In this document: in pieces, positions 7,505 to 14,060 of the stretch | How the letters are laid out: every line of letters starts with the position of its first letter | Numbering within the stretch: position 1 is the stretch's first letter | Assembly: GCA_030431475.1 (NCBI GenBank) | Contig: JAUIJD010000037.1 | Location: 1 to 45,349, forward strand | DNA: 45,349 bases | From: Verrucomicrobiia bacterium | GTDB taxonomy: Bacteria > Verrucomicrobiota > Verrucomicrobiia > Verrucomicrobiales > Akkermansiaceae | Direction: 5' to 3' | Notes under the pieces: model-generated | Seen by the model: the letters and a program-made list of their open reading frames with translations, nothing else | Databases searched by the model: none | What the model was told of the DNA's origin: nothing | Translations under genes and position numbers: made by a program

Positions 7505-10382
7505 ACGGTCGTTCGATCCGGACCCGGTGGAATCGTGTGGACCCGTCTTCCGGTGCTGCTTCGAAGCGCAGAGAGGCTCCGACGGCCAGCGGGCCCCGCC
7601 TTTCGGACACCTGCCAGGTGCTGAGATCCGCGCTCGTTTCGTGCAGGTATTGGCGTCCCGGTTGGGCGGCGACGGTCAGTTGTCCGTTTTCCAGCACCGT
7701 CCGCGGGCGGGCGAGAGGATCCGACGGGTCGGTGCCGGCGACGAGCTCGTCGAGGTCGGTCCAGCCATCACCGTCGCGGTCGTCGGGGGTGCCGGCCGCC
7801 GAGGAGAAATGCATGACTTCCCAGGCGTCGGGAAGACCGTCGGCATCCGCGTCGGATGGAGGCCCGGGGTAGCCGCGGCGGGAGCGGGAGACCGTGAACT
7901 CGTCGAACCAGGCGTGTTCGTCCTTGGTCGCCTGCCAGATCGAACTGCTGCTGCCGCCGAAGAAGGTGCTGAAGAACACCCAGGCAAGGGTGGCGTCGGC
8001 CGTCGGGGCGTCGCGGAAGTAGAATCCCGGGTAGCTGGCGGCCTTCACGCCGTCGAGCCAGCCTTCCATGAGGCCGTCGAACTCTCCCGGCGTGTTGAGC
8101 CGCATGCGGATCTCGATGTGGTGCCAGCGCCCGGGCTCGAAAAACGCCTGGAAACCCTCGGTGTTCCACCAGAAGCGGTCACCGGGGTCGTAGAGGTTGT
8201 CGGAGGGGACGTGGACGTAGAACTCGATCTTGCCGGCCTCGCGCCACATCAGTCGGCCGGACCACTCATGGGTTCGGTCGTCGAAGGAAACCGCGCCGCC
8301 GAAGCCCGGGAGCTTGCCGCCGAGCACGAAGTCGAAGTCCTCGTCGAAGCGCACCCAGTAGCTCAGGTAGAGCTCTTCATGAGGTGCATTGAGATCGATG
8401 AACCACTGGGCGCCGCTGTTTGCCGATTGCTGTCCGCCTTGCGGGTAGAGGACCCGGATCGCGCGGCCGGAGCCGTCGCGGGTGCGGTCGTCGATGGCGA
8501 GTCGTCCCTCGTCCGGTCCGTTCGCCCACTTGGTGCCGGGCCAGCGGGGGATCCATGAGTCGTCATCGTGGTCGCCGGCGGGGAAGCCGTCGAGGTCCTC
8601 GTGAAAAAGGATGTCGGGGCCGGACGGGCCGCCGAAGCCGGGCGCCGGTGAGCCGTTCGTCTCGAGTGAGAGCCGGGCGAGGGCGCCGGTCAGGCCGGCG
8701 TTGTAGTCGAGGGCGACCTCGTTCTTCTGGAAATCGGTGCGGTCGTCGGCAAAGCCGTCGTTGGCATCCGGACCGCCGACCATGGCGCCGTAGAGAATGT
8801 GAAGGTTGTCGGTGGGTTGGTGGATGTCGTTGGTGGTCGATCCGTGGGCGGAGCGATGATGCGGATTGACCGGCGGGTTCGTCCCGAAACCGCAGACGTA
8901 GCTGCGGCCGGCCGGATTGGTCCCGAGGAGGTAGTCGATCTGCGCTCGGGCGAAGTCCGAGTAACGGTCGTCGGGGTCGCCGATGCGGTCGGCATGGACG
9001 AGGGCGCAGAATGCGGTGTTGGCGGCGTAGCGGAGGGATCCCCACTCCGAGAGAAAGGCGAGCCCGCCGGGGGTGATCGCGACCTGCTGGCCCTGATGGC
9101 CGGTGGTCCAGTAGTCGAGCCATGCCGAGGCCTTCGCAAGGGAGTCGGCGTCGCGATCGACGATGGCCTTCAGAAGGTGGCAACCGTAGCTCTTGTCGTC
9201 CCAGGAAAGCGTCCAGTCGTAGGCGCCGGGGACCTGGTCGTAGGCCGCGCGGGCCTCGTCGAGCCACTCGCTCCGCCCGGTGGCCCGGTAGAGCCAGAGC
9301 GCTCCCCATGCGAGCTCGTCGAGGTAACCACTAGACGTGTAGTAGGGAGAAGCCGTGGGGATCGAGTCGCTGTACTTCCCGCGGTGGGTGTCGGCGAAGC
9401 GATGGAGTGATTCGGCGTGCTCGATCATCTCGGCGGCGAGCGTGGGGTCGTCGCCGGCGAGCACCATGGCCGAGGCGGCGAGGGCGGCGGCCGTTTCCCC
9501 GGCGAGGTCGCTGCCCGGAGCGGTGGCATCGACGCGGAAGGCCGGTCGGGCCATGGTCATCGCCTCCGCCGGGCCCCAGAAGGCGTGGTCAAGGGCGGGG
9601 TCGCCGACCTGGCCGTAGAAGGCGCTCGTTTCCCCGGTCGGGGTCCTGACATGGCAGCGCATCAGGTAGTCGGCGCCCCAGCGGAGGAGGTCGCGGAGTT
9701 CGTCGAGCTGGCCGACGTCGGCGTAGGCTTCGGGATACTCGATCGCCCCCCAGGCCAGGAGGGTCATGCTGAAGGCCATCGGGAGGCCGAACTTCACGTG
9801 GTCGCCAGCGTCGTGGAAACCGCCGCTGAGGTCGAGCCCGACGTCCGAACCGTCGGTGAGGCCGGAATCGCCCCGCCAGCCGACGCGGAAATCGGGTGGC
9901 AGGTTTCCCGATCGCTGGGCGTCGAAGAACCAGAGGGACTTCTGGAGCGCCTCGGCGTGATTGAAGCCCCCCTCGGGAGGGGTGCCTCCGGTCGAGCCAC
10001 CGCTGCCGCCGTCGCCGGTGATGATCTCGACCGTGATCCCGGTCGGCGGGGCGCTGCCGTTGTCGGGATCGACGATCATCCCGAAGTGAGTCGATTCCCC
10101 CGGGGCAAGGTCGCCGTTGTAGCTTTCGTTGCGGACCGCGTAGGCGAAGGAGGCGGGATCGCTCTCGCCGGCTTCGATGATACCGCGCCAGAGTGAACTC
10201 ACCGGGCCGCCGAGTTGCATCCTCACCCGCCAGCCGGAGATGGCGTCCGGCGTGTCATTCGTAACCGTGACGGTGGCCTTGTAGGAGTCGCCGAAATCGT
10301 CGTCGAGCGTGGCGACGGCGGTCTGGGCCGGGGCGTGGGAGCCGAGCAGGAAGGCTGCGAGGAGTCCCGGGAACGAACGCAT
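7503..10382 (-). CDS. Secreted GH9-family glucanase fused to a PL14-like domain, with N-terminal CBM2-like region
   Basis: The protein has 959 residues. A signal peptide (residues 1-20, ending HAPAQ) is followed by a cellulose-binding CBM2-like sandwich (about 21-122) and a Gly/Ser linker. The GH9 catalytic domain (about 139-580) has the Asp pair of HDAGDHVKF (191-194), the NPHHRSAHG histidine segment (near 507) and the proposed acid Glu555 in KNEVALDYNAG, so all the usual catalytic landmarks are present. A second domain (about 594-834) contains LYLSYWVRFDEDFDFVLGG and WHHIEIRMRLNT, typical of PL14-type alginate-lyase-like folds. DADADGLPD and DRDGDGWTD calcium-type repeats and a C-terminal YLHETSADLSTW tail follow. 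GH9 enzymes usually act as endo-beta-1,4-glucanases. The PL14-like part could be a lyase or a binding domain. The gene starts 11 bp after the PEP-CTERM gene, so the two are probably co-transcribed. Confidence 0.93.
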   Translation of the reverse strand: MRSFPGLLAAFLLGSHAPAQTAVATLDDDFGDSYKATVTVTNDTPDAISGWRVRMQLGGPVSSLWRGIIEAGESDPASFAYAVRNESYNGDLAPGESTHFGMIVDPDNGSAPPTGITVEIITGDGGSGGSTGGTPPEGGFNHAEALQKSLWFFDAQRSGNLPPDFRVGWRGDSGLTDGSDVGLDLSGGFHDAGDHVKFGLPMAFSMTLLAWGAIEYPEAYADVGQLDELRDLLRWGADYLMRCHVRTPTGETSAFYGQVGDPALDHAFWGPAEAMTMARPAFRVDATAPGSDLAGETAAALAASAMVLAGDDPTLAAEMIEHAESLHRFADTHRGKYSDSIPTASPYYTSSGYLDELAWGALWLYRATGRSEWLDEARAAYDQVPGAYDWTLSWDDKSYGCHLLKAIVDRDADSLAKASAWLDYWTTGHQGQQVAITPGGLAFLSEWGSLRYAANTAFCALVHADRIGDPDDRYSDFARAQIDYLLGTNPAGRSYVCGFGTNPPVNPHHRSAHGSTTNDIHQPTDNLHILYGAMVGGPDANDGFADDRTDFQKNEVALDYNAGLTGALARLSLETNGSPAPGFGGPSGPDILFHEDLDGFPAGDHDDDSWIPRWPGTKWANGPDEGRLAIDDRTRDGSGRAIRVLYPQGGQQSANSGAQWFIDLNAPHEELYLSYWVRFDEDFDFVLGGKLPGFGGAVSFDDRTHEWSGRLMWREAGKIEFYVHVPSDNLYDPGDRFWWNTEGFQAFFEPGRWHHIEIRMRLNTPGEFDGLMEGWLDGVKAASYPGFYFRDAPTADATLAWVFFSTFFGGSSSSIWQATKDEHAWFDEFTVSRSRRGYPGPPSDADADGLPDAWEVMHFSSAAGTPDDRDGDGWTDLDELVAGTDPSDPLARPRTVLENGQLTVAAQPGRQYLHETSADLSTWQVSERRGPLAVGASLRFEAAPEDGSTRFHRVRIERP

Positions 10383-10393
10383 CGGGGACCGGG

Positions 10394-11161
10394 TCAGGCA
10401 CGTGTCCGCCGGAAGCCGAGGAGCAGGCCCGCGGCTGCGACGAGGATCCCCGCGGAGGGTTCCGGAATCGGGGGGACGTCCGCTCCGGTGTAGATCGTGA
10501 AATCATCGAACTTGTGGCTGTTCGAGCTGTCGGAAATAAGTCCGAAGCGGGCGTTCAAGGGGATCACGTAGGTGCCCATGTCGAAAACCGCGTTGCTGAC
10601 CAGGGTGGTGTCATTCTCCGTGTCTTCAATCGACACGCTCAACTGGTTCGAGCCCTGGGTGCCACGAACACTCAGTCGGTACCAGATGTCGGCCTGGGAA
10701 GTGGCGCTGCTGTTGGTACCGATCGTGCCGTCCGCCGTGGTGGTCACCCGGAACAGCGAGCCGGGGTTCGCCCCGATCGCGGTGTCGGAATCACGGAGCT
10801 GAACCGTTGCGTTGTTGGTTGAGCTCGTTCCGACGAAAAGACCGCCGAAGAGGGCCGTGCTGTCGTAGCCTACCAGAACCTGCGCGAGGAAGTCCTCACC
10901 TGCTCCCAGTTGGATGGTGTTCGAGCCTGTGTGGTTCGGGCCACCGGTGGGAGCGTCGATCGCGTTTCCGCTGCCGGCACCGGCGAGACTGGAGGATGAA
11001 TCCACCAGGAACTGATTTCCCCCGAAGTTGGACCAGGCGCTGGTCTGCGGGGCGAACTGGGCGCCGCCGCCGGTGTAGGAGCCGAAATTGTCGACCAGCA
11101 CGGCTGCAGGGGCCGAGCAGCAAAGGGGCACGGCGAGGACGAGGAAGCGGGATTTGCTCAT
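10394..11161 (-). CDS. PEP-CTERM sorting-domain protein, LamG-like
   Basis: The 255-residue product starts at the ATG at 11161 (MSKSRFLVLAVPLCCSAPAA, a clear signal peptide); a start further upstream would put charged residues before it. The body is Ser/Thr/Gly-rich and beta-stranded, of the kind that folds as a concanavalin-like sandwich (FDDFTIYTG near the end). The C-terminus is a textbook PEP-CTERM signal: IPEPS, a hydrophobic helix and a basic end (FRRTRA). Such proteins are exported and processed by an exosortase; none is encoded in this window. The gene sits between the response regulator and the GH9 enzyme. A CACGATCGTG palindrome lies about 50 bp upstream. The function is unknown; surface or extracellular-matrix attachment is plausible. 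Confidence 0.88.
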   Translation of the reverse strand: MSKSRFLVLAVPLCCSAPAAVLVDNFGSYTGGGAQFAPQTSAWSNFGGNQFLVDSSSSLAGAGSGNAIDAPTGGPNHTGSNTIQLGAGEDFLAQVLVGYDSTALFGGLFVGTSSTNNATVQLRDSDTAIGANPGSLFRVTTTADGTIGTNSSATSQADIWYRLSVRGTQGSNQLSVSIEDTENDTTLVSNAVFDMGTYVIPLNARFGLISDSSNSHKFDDFTIYTGADVPPIPEPSAGILVAAAGLLLGFRRTRA

Positions 11162-11205
11162 GGGTTTGAGCTTCCGAAGCTGCCGGTTCTCAGAATCCAT
11201 GTCAC

Positions 11206-11223
11206 GACGCACGATCGTGCGTC
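11206..11223. promoter_or_regulatory. CACGATCGTG palindrome, copy 2 (perfect 18 bp)
   Basis: GACGCACGATCGTGCGTC is a perfect 18-bp palindrome located 45-62 bp upstream of the PEP-CTERM gene start at 11161. It overlaps the last bases of the response-regulator stop codon (11222-11224). An uninterrupted palindrome of this length in a gap of only 60 bp suggests a dimeric regulator site. Confidence 0.6.
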
Positions 11224-11881
11224 ACCGCTCCTCTTCGGAGAAATCCAGCAGGCCCCGACGGATCGCCGCACTGACGGCGGCGGGCAGGCTGTGGACGTGG
11301 AGTTTGTCGAAGGCGCGGCGAAGGTAGCTCGAGACCGAGTGCAGGCTGATGCCGAGCTGGTCGCCGACCTGCTGCTTGGTGAGGCCGCGGGCGACGAGCT
11401 GGAGGATCTCGGTTTCGCGGCGCGAGAGGTTCTCGTCCTCGGGGATGGGCCGGAGTTTCTGGAAGGTGTCGAGCAGCATGCCGGCGATCTGCGGGTCGAG
11501 CGGGGTGCCGCCTCCGACGACTTCGTTGAGCGTCTGCAACAGGCGGTTCGGCGAGCCGGCCTTGACCACGTAGCCGTGGGCCCCGGCCTCGAGGGCGGCG
11601 AAGACCTTGGAGCGGTCGGTGAAGGCGGTGAGGATGATCACGCGGCTGTCGGGGAGCTTCTCGCGGAGCAGGCCGATGCCCTCGATTCCGCCCATGCTCG
11701 GCAGCCCGAGGTCGAGCAGGATGAGGTCGGCGACGAGGCCGCCGTCGATGGCTTCCAGCGCGTCCTCAAGGTTCGAGAACTCATCGACGCAGCGGTAGTC
11801 GCCGGTCGAATCGAGCGTCTGCCGGATGGTCTGGCGATAGACCGTGTGGTCTTCGATGAGCAGGACTTGATGGGTATTCAC
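11222..11881 (-). CDS. NarL/FixJ-type response regulator
   Basis: This 219-residue protein has a receiver domain (about 1-120) and a LuxR-type helix-turn-helix (about 154-213, LSRRETEILQLVARGLTKQQV). The receiver keeps all key residues: the acidic pair near Glu10/Asp11, phosphoacceptor Asp57 in LILLDLGLP, Thr85 and Lys107 in GYVVKAG. The start is the GTG at 11881, whose bases overlap the kinase stop codon (GTGA). This places it at the expected N-terminus (VNTHQVLLIEDH) and implies translational coupling to the kinase. The same frame is open further upstream, but only as antisense-free overlap with the kinase gene and without receiver-like sequence. It is the natural partner of the adjacent sensor kinase and probably controls nearby glycan-utilisation genes. 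Confidence 0.95.
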   Translation of the reverse strand: MNTHQVLLIEDHTVYRQTIRQTLDSTGDYRCVDEFSNLEDALEAIDGGLVADLILLDLGLPSMGGIEGIGLLREKLPDSRVIILTAFTDRSKVFAALEAGAHGYVVKAGSPNRLLQTLNEVVGGGTPLDPQIAGMLLDTFQKLRPIPEDENLSRRETEILQLVARGLTKQQVGDQLGISLHSVSSYLRRAFDKLHVHSLPAAVSAAIRRGLLDFSEEER

Positions 11882-14001
11882 GGGATGTCGGGATGGGGCA
11901 GGGGCACTTCGGCGGAGCCGGGCGAGCAGGGGGCGAAACGGAGGACGATGCGGGTGCCCTGGTCGGCCGCCGAGGTCACGGCGACGGTGCCGCCGAGGCG
12001 GTCCGCGCGTTGATGGAGCGCCCGCAGCGACGTCGGGCGATCGAGGCGTTCCGGGGGGATGCCGCGGCCGTTGTCGGAGATGGTGAGGACGAACTCGGGT
12101 CCGTCGCAGCCGATGTGGATGCCGACTTCGGTGGCCTGCGAGTGACGCCGGATGTTGTGAAGCACCTCGCGGAAGAAGAGGACGAGGTGACGCCCGTCCT
12201 CGTCGCCGAGCTGCCAGTCGCGGAAGTCGGACTCCAGCGACCAGTCGAGCGGATCGAGCAGGATCGCCGCCGACTCCCGAAGGTGGTCGATGGTGGGAAT
12301 GCGGTCGGTCTCGCGGGGATGCAGCAGCCAGACGATGTCGCGGACGGAGTTCACGGTCTCGGCGGCGACGCGGTGGATTGTTTCCAACTCGTCGCGCGCG
12401 TCCGGCTTGGTCCGCGCCATCTGGCTGAGCATCTGGATGCTGCCGAGATTGCTGCCGACGTCGTCGTGCAGGTCGCCGGCGATGCGCTGCCGGACGGCGC
12501 GGATGCGTCGGCGCTCGCGGATGCGGTAGCGGAAGGGAAGCAGGGCGGCGAAGCCGAGGGCGGCCAGGCCGATCACCCCGGTGGTGGCCAGCGTCCCGCG
12601 ATCCCAGGCACGCTCGAGATGGGCCATGCGGTCGAGGGCCTGATGGCGGCGGGTCTCCAGCTGCAGGCGCTTGTCGAGATCCTCGAGCCAGTGTCGGCGG
12701 GGTATCAGGGAACCCGTCGGGCCGCGGCCGTCGGTGAGCGCGGTGGGCGTCCACCAGCGGTCGGCCTGCGCGAGAACCGGCTCCGCCTCCTCGGTCACGA
12801 CCACGCGCGCACCGGCGCTGACGACCTCGTCACCCTCGAGGATTTCCATTTCACTGAGACCGAGGAAGGCGGGGTAGAGGGGGTAGGGTTTCCACAGGCG
12901 GGTCGCCTCGAGCCCGACGTAGCGGGCCTCGACGGGGGGAAAGCGGAACTCATGCGGGTTGTGGCCGATCTCCGGCGTGGGACGGTCGGTGTGATCGAGG
13001 ACAATGCGGGCGTCGGGCTCGGCCGGATGATTCGACACGCGGAGCCGGAAATGCTCGGGGATGCCGAAGCCGGGGAAGTCGCCGATGGAGGGGCGCAGGG
13101 CGGGGAAAAGGCGCAGGCCGTCGAGGCGTCGGGGGCGCCCGAGGTCGAGGGTGATGGAGACGTTCTGGTCGGCCTCGGTGCGGCCGCGTGAGAGCCAGCC
13201 GATATCCTTGCGCTCCGGTTCGTCGGTGACGGGACGCTCCGGGAGACCGAGAGGCGTGACGCCGTCGATGAGCAACTCGGGACTCCAGAAGGACGGCAGC
13301 CGGGCGCTGCCTTCGCTGACGATCTCGACGGTGGCGTCGGCGGCGAGATTGTGGTCGCCGGAGTAGCAGAAGATCTCCGCCAGCGCGACGAAGACCAGCA
13401 CGGGTGCGCCGGGGCGGGGAGCGCGCGCCTGGGTGATGTGAAGCTCGAGACCGGACGCGGCTCGCTCGCCGGCATCGCGGGTGATGATGGGGTGGCCTCG
13501 GTGGGCGGGCTGCCCACTCATTTCCTCGAATCGGGCGATCGGCCGGGACTCCCCGTCGGGCTCCAGCAGGGAGACCGTGAAGTCCTCGGGAAAGCCGTAG
13601 TTCGGGTCGAGGCCGAGCGAGTCGATCTCGCGGGCGGGGACGAGTGCGACGAGATCGACGGGTCGCGGTTCCGGCCAGCGCAGCCGGACGGTGAAATCAA
13701 TGCTCCGGTCGTCGGGATCAACCGGCTCGGAGAAGACTCGCAGGAACGCCCGGGTGCCGCCGTAGTTCTCGACCGGGATATCGGGCAGGCGGTCGAGGGC
13801 GGTATCGAGGGCGCGAAGTTCCGCATGCAGCGACTTCCACTCCGGCGAGAGCCGGGCGGCGATCGAGTCCTCGGCCTCGGCCCCGCCCGCAAGGGCAAGG
13901 CAGGCGAGGAAGGGCAGTCGCCGACGGGGAAGAGTCACCTCCGAGAGTTGCCAGCGAAGCCGGGGGATGTCTGCAACAAAGCTCGGGAGGCGGGATGGCA
14001 T
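11878..14001 (-). CDS. Membrane sensor histidine kinase (HisKA_3 type) with extracytoplasmic discoidin-like region
   Basis: Read from the ATG at 14001 the protein has 707 residues. A hydrophobic export signal (LPFLACLALAGGAEA) lies near residues 30-43, so the true start could be slightly downstream, for example a GTG just before TLPRRR. The large extracytoplasmic part (about 45-465) contains sequence like F5/8 type C (discoidin) domains, including SITLDLGRPRRLDGLRLFP and the region up to about 400; these often bind sugars. One transmembrane helix (about 468-490, TGVIGLAALGFAALLPF) leads to a dimerisation/phosphotransfer domain with the H-box GDLHDDVGSNLGS (His512), then an ATPase domain with N-box EVLHNIRRHSQA and G-box DNGRGIPP. 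It is coupled by overlap to the response regulator and divergent from a GH78 rhamnosidase. Sensing of a released glycan is a reasonable inference. Confidence 0.92.
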   Translation of the reverse strand: MPSRLPSFVADIPRLRWQLSEVTLPRRRLPFLACLALAGGAEAEDSIAARLSPEWKSLHAELRALDTALDRLPDIPVENYGGTRAFLRVFSEPVDPDDRSIDFTVRLRWPEPRPVDLVALVPAREIDSLGLDPNYGFPEDFTVSLLEPDGESRPIARFEEMSGQPAHRGHPIITRDAGERAASGLELHITQARAPRPGAPVLVFVALAEIFCYSGDHNLAADATVEIVSEGSARLPSFWSPELLIDGVTPLGLPERPVTDEPERKDIGWLSRGRTEADQNVSITLDLGRPRRLDGLRLFPALRPSIGDFPGFGIPEHFRLRVSNHPAEPDARIVLDHTDRPTPEIGHNPHEFRFPPVEARYVGLEATRLWKPYPLYPAFLGLSEMEILEGDEVVSAGARVVVTEEAEPVLAQADRWWTPTALTDGRGPTGSLIPRRHWLEDLDKRLQLETRRHQALDRMAHLERAWDRGTLATTGVIGLAALGFAALLPFRYRIRERRRIRAVRQRIAGDLHDDVGSNLGSIQMLSQMARTKPDARDELETIHRVAAETVNSVRDIVWLLHPRETDRIPTIDHLRESAAILLDPLDWSLESDFRDWQLGDEDGRHLVLFFREVLHNIRRHSQATEVGIHIGCDGPEFVLTISDNGRGIPPERLDRPTSLRALHQRADRLGGTVAVTSAADQGTRIVLRFAPCSPGSAEVPLPHPDIP

Positions 14002-14024
14002 GCGGGTGAAAGAAGGCGCTGGAC

Positions 14025-14038
14025 AAGAAGCGTTTCAT
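14025..14038. promoter_or_regulatory. LacI-type operator-like site between the kinase and GH78 genes
   Basis: AAGAAGCGTTTCAT has the AANCGNTT core, centred at 14031-14032 in the divergent gap between the kinase start (14001) and the rhamnosidase start (14061). It overlaps an earlier ATG at 14037, which argues for 14061 as the rhamnosidase start. Confidence 0.5.
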
Positions 14039-14060
14039 GTCGGAGTTCCTGCTGCAAGCC

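Noticed and set aside
7485-7505. A sigma-54 (-24/-12) promoter reading of TGGCACACGATCGTGC
   Set aside because: The GG-GC spacing is one base too long, the TTGC element is missing, and it would face away from the gene it should serve. The palindrome explains the sequence better.
11882-12754. Upstream extension of the response-regulator frame
   Set aside because: The extension overlaps the kinase gene and is Arg/Pro/His-rich. The GTG at 11881 gives the canonical receiver N-terminus.
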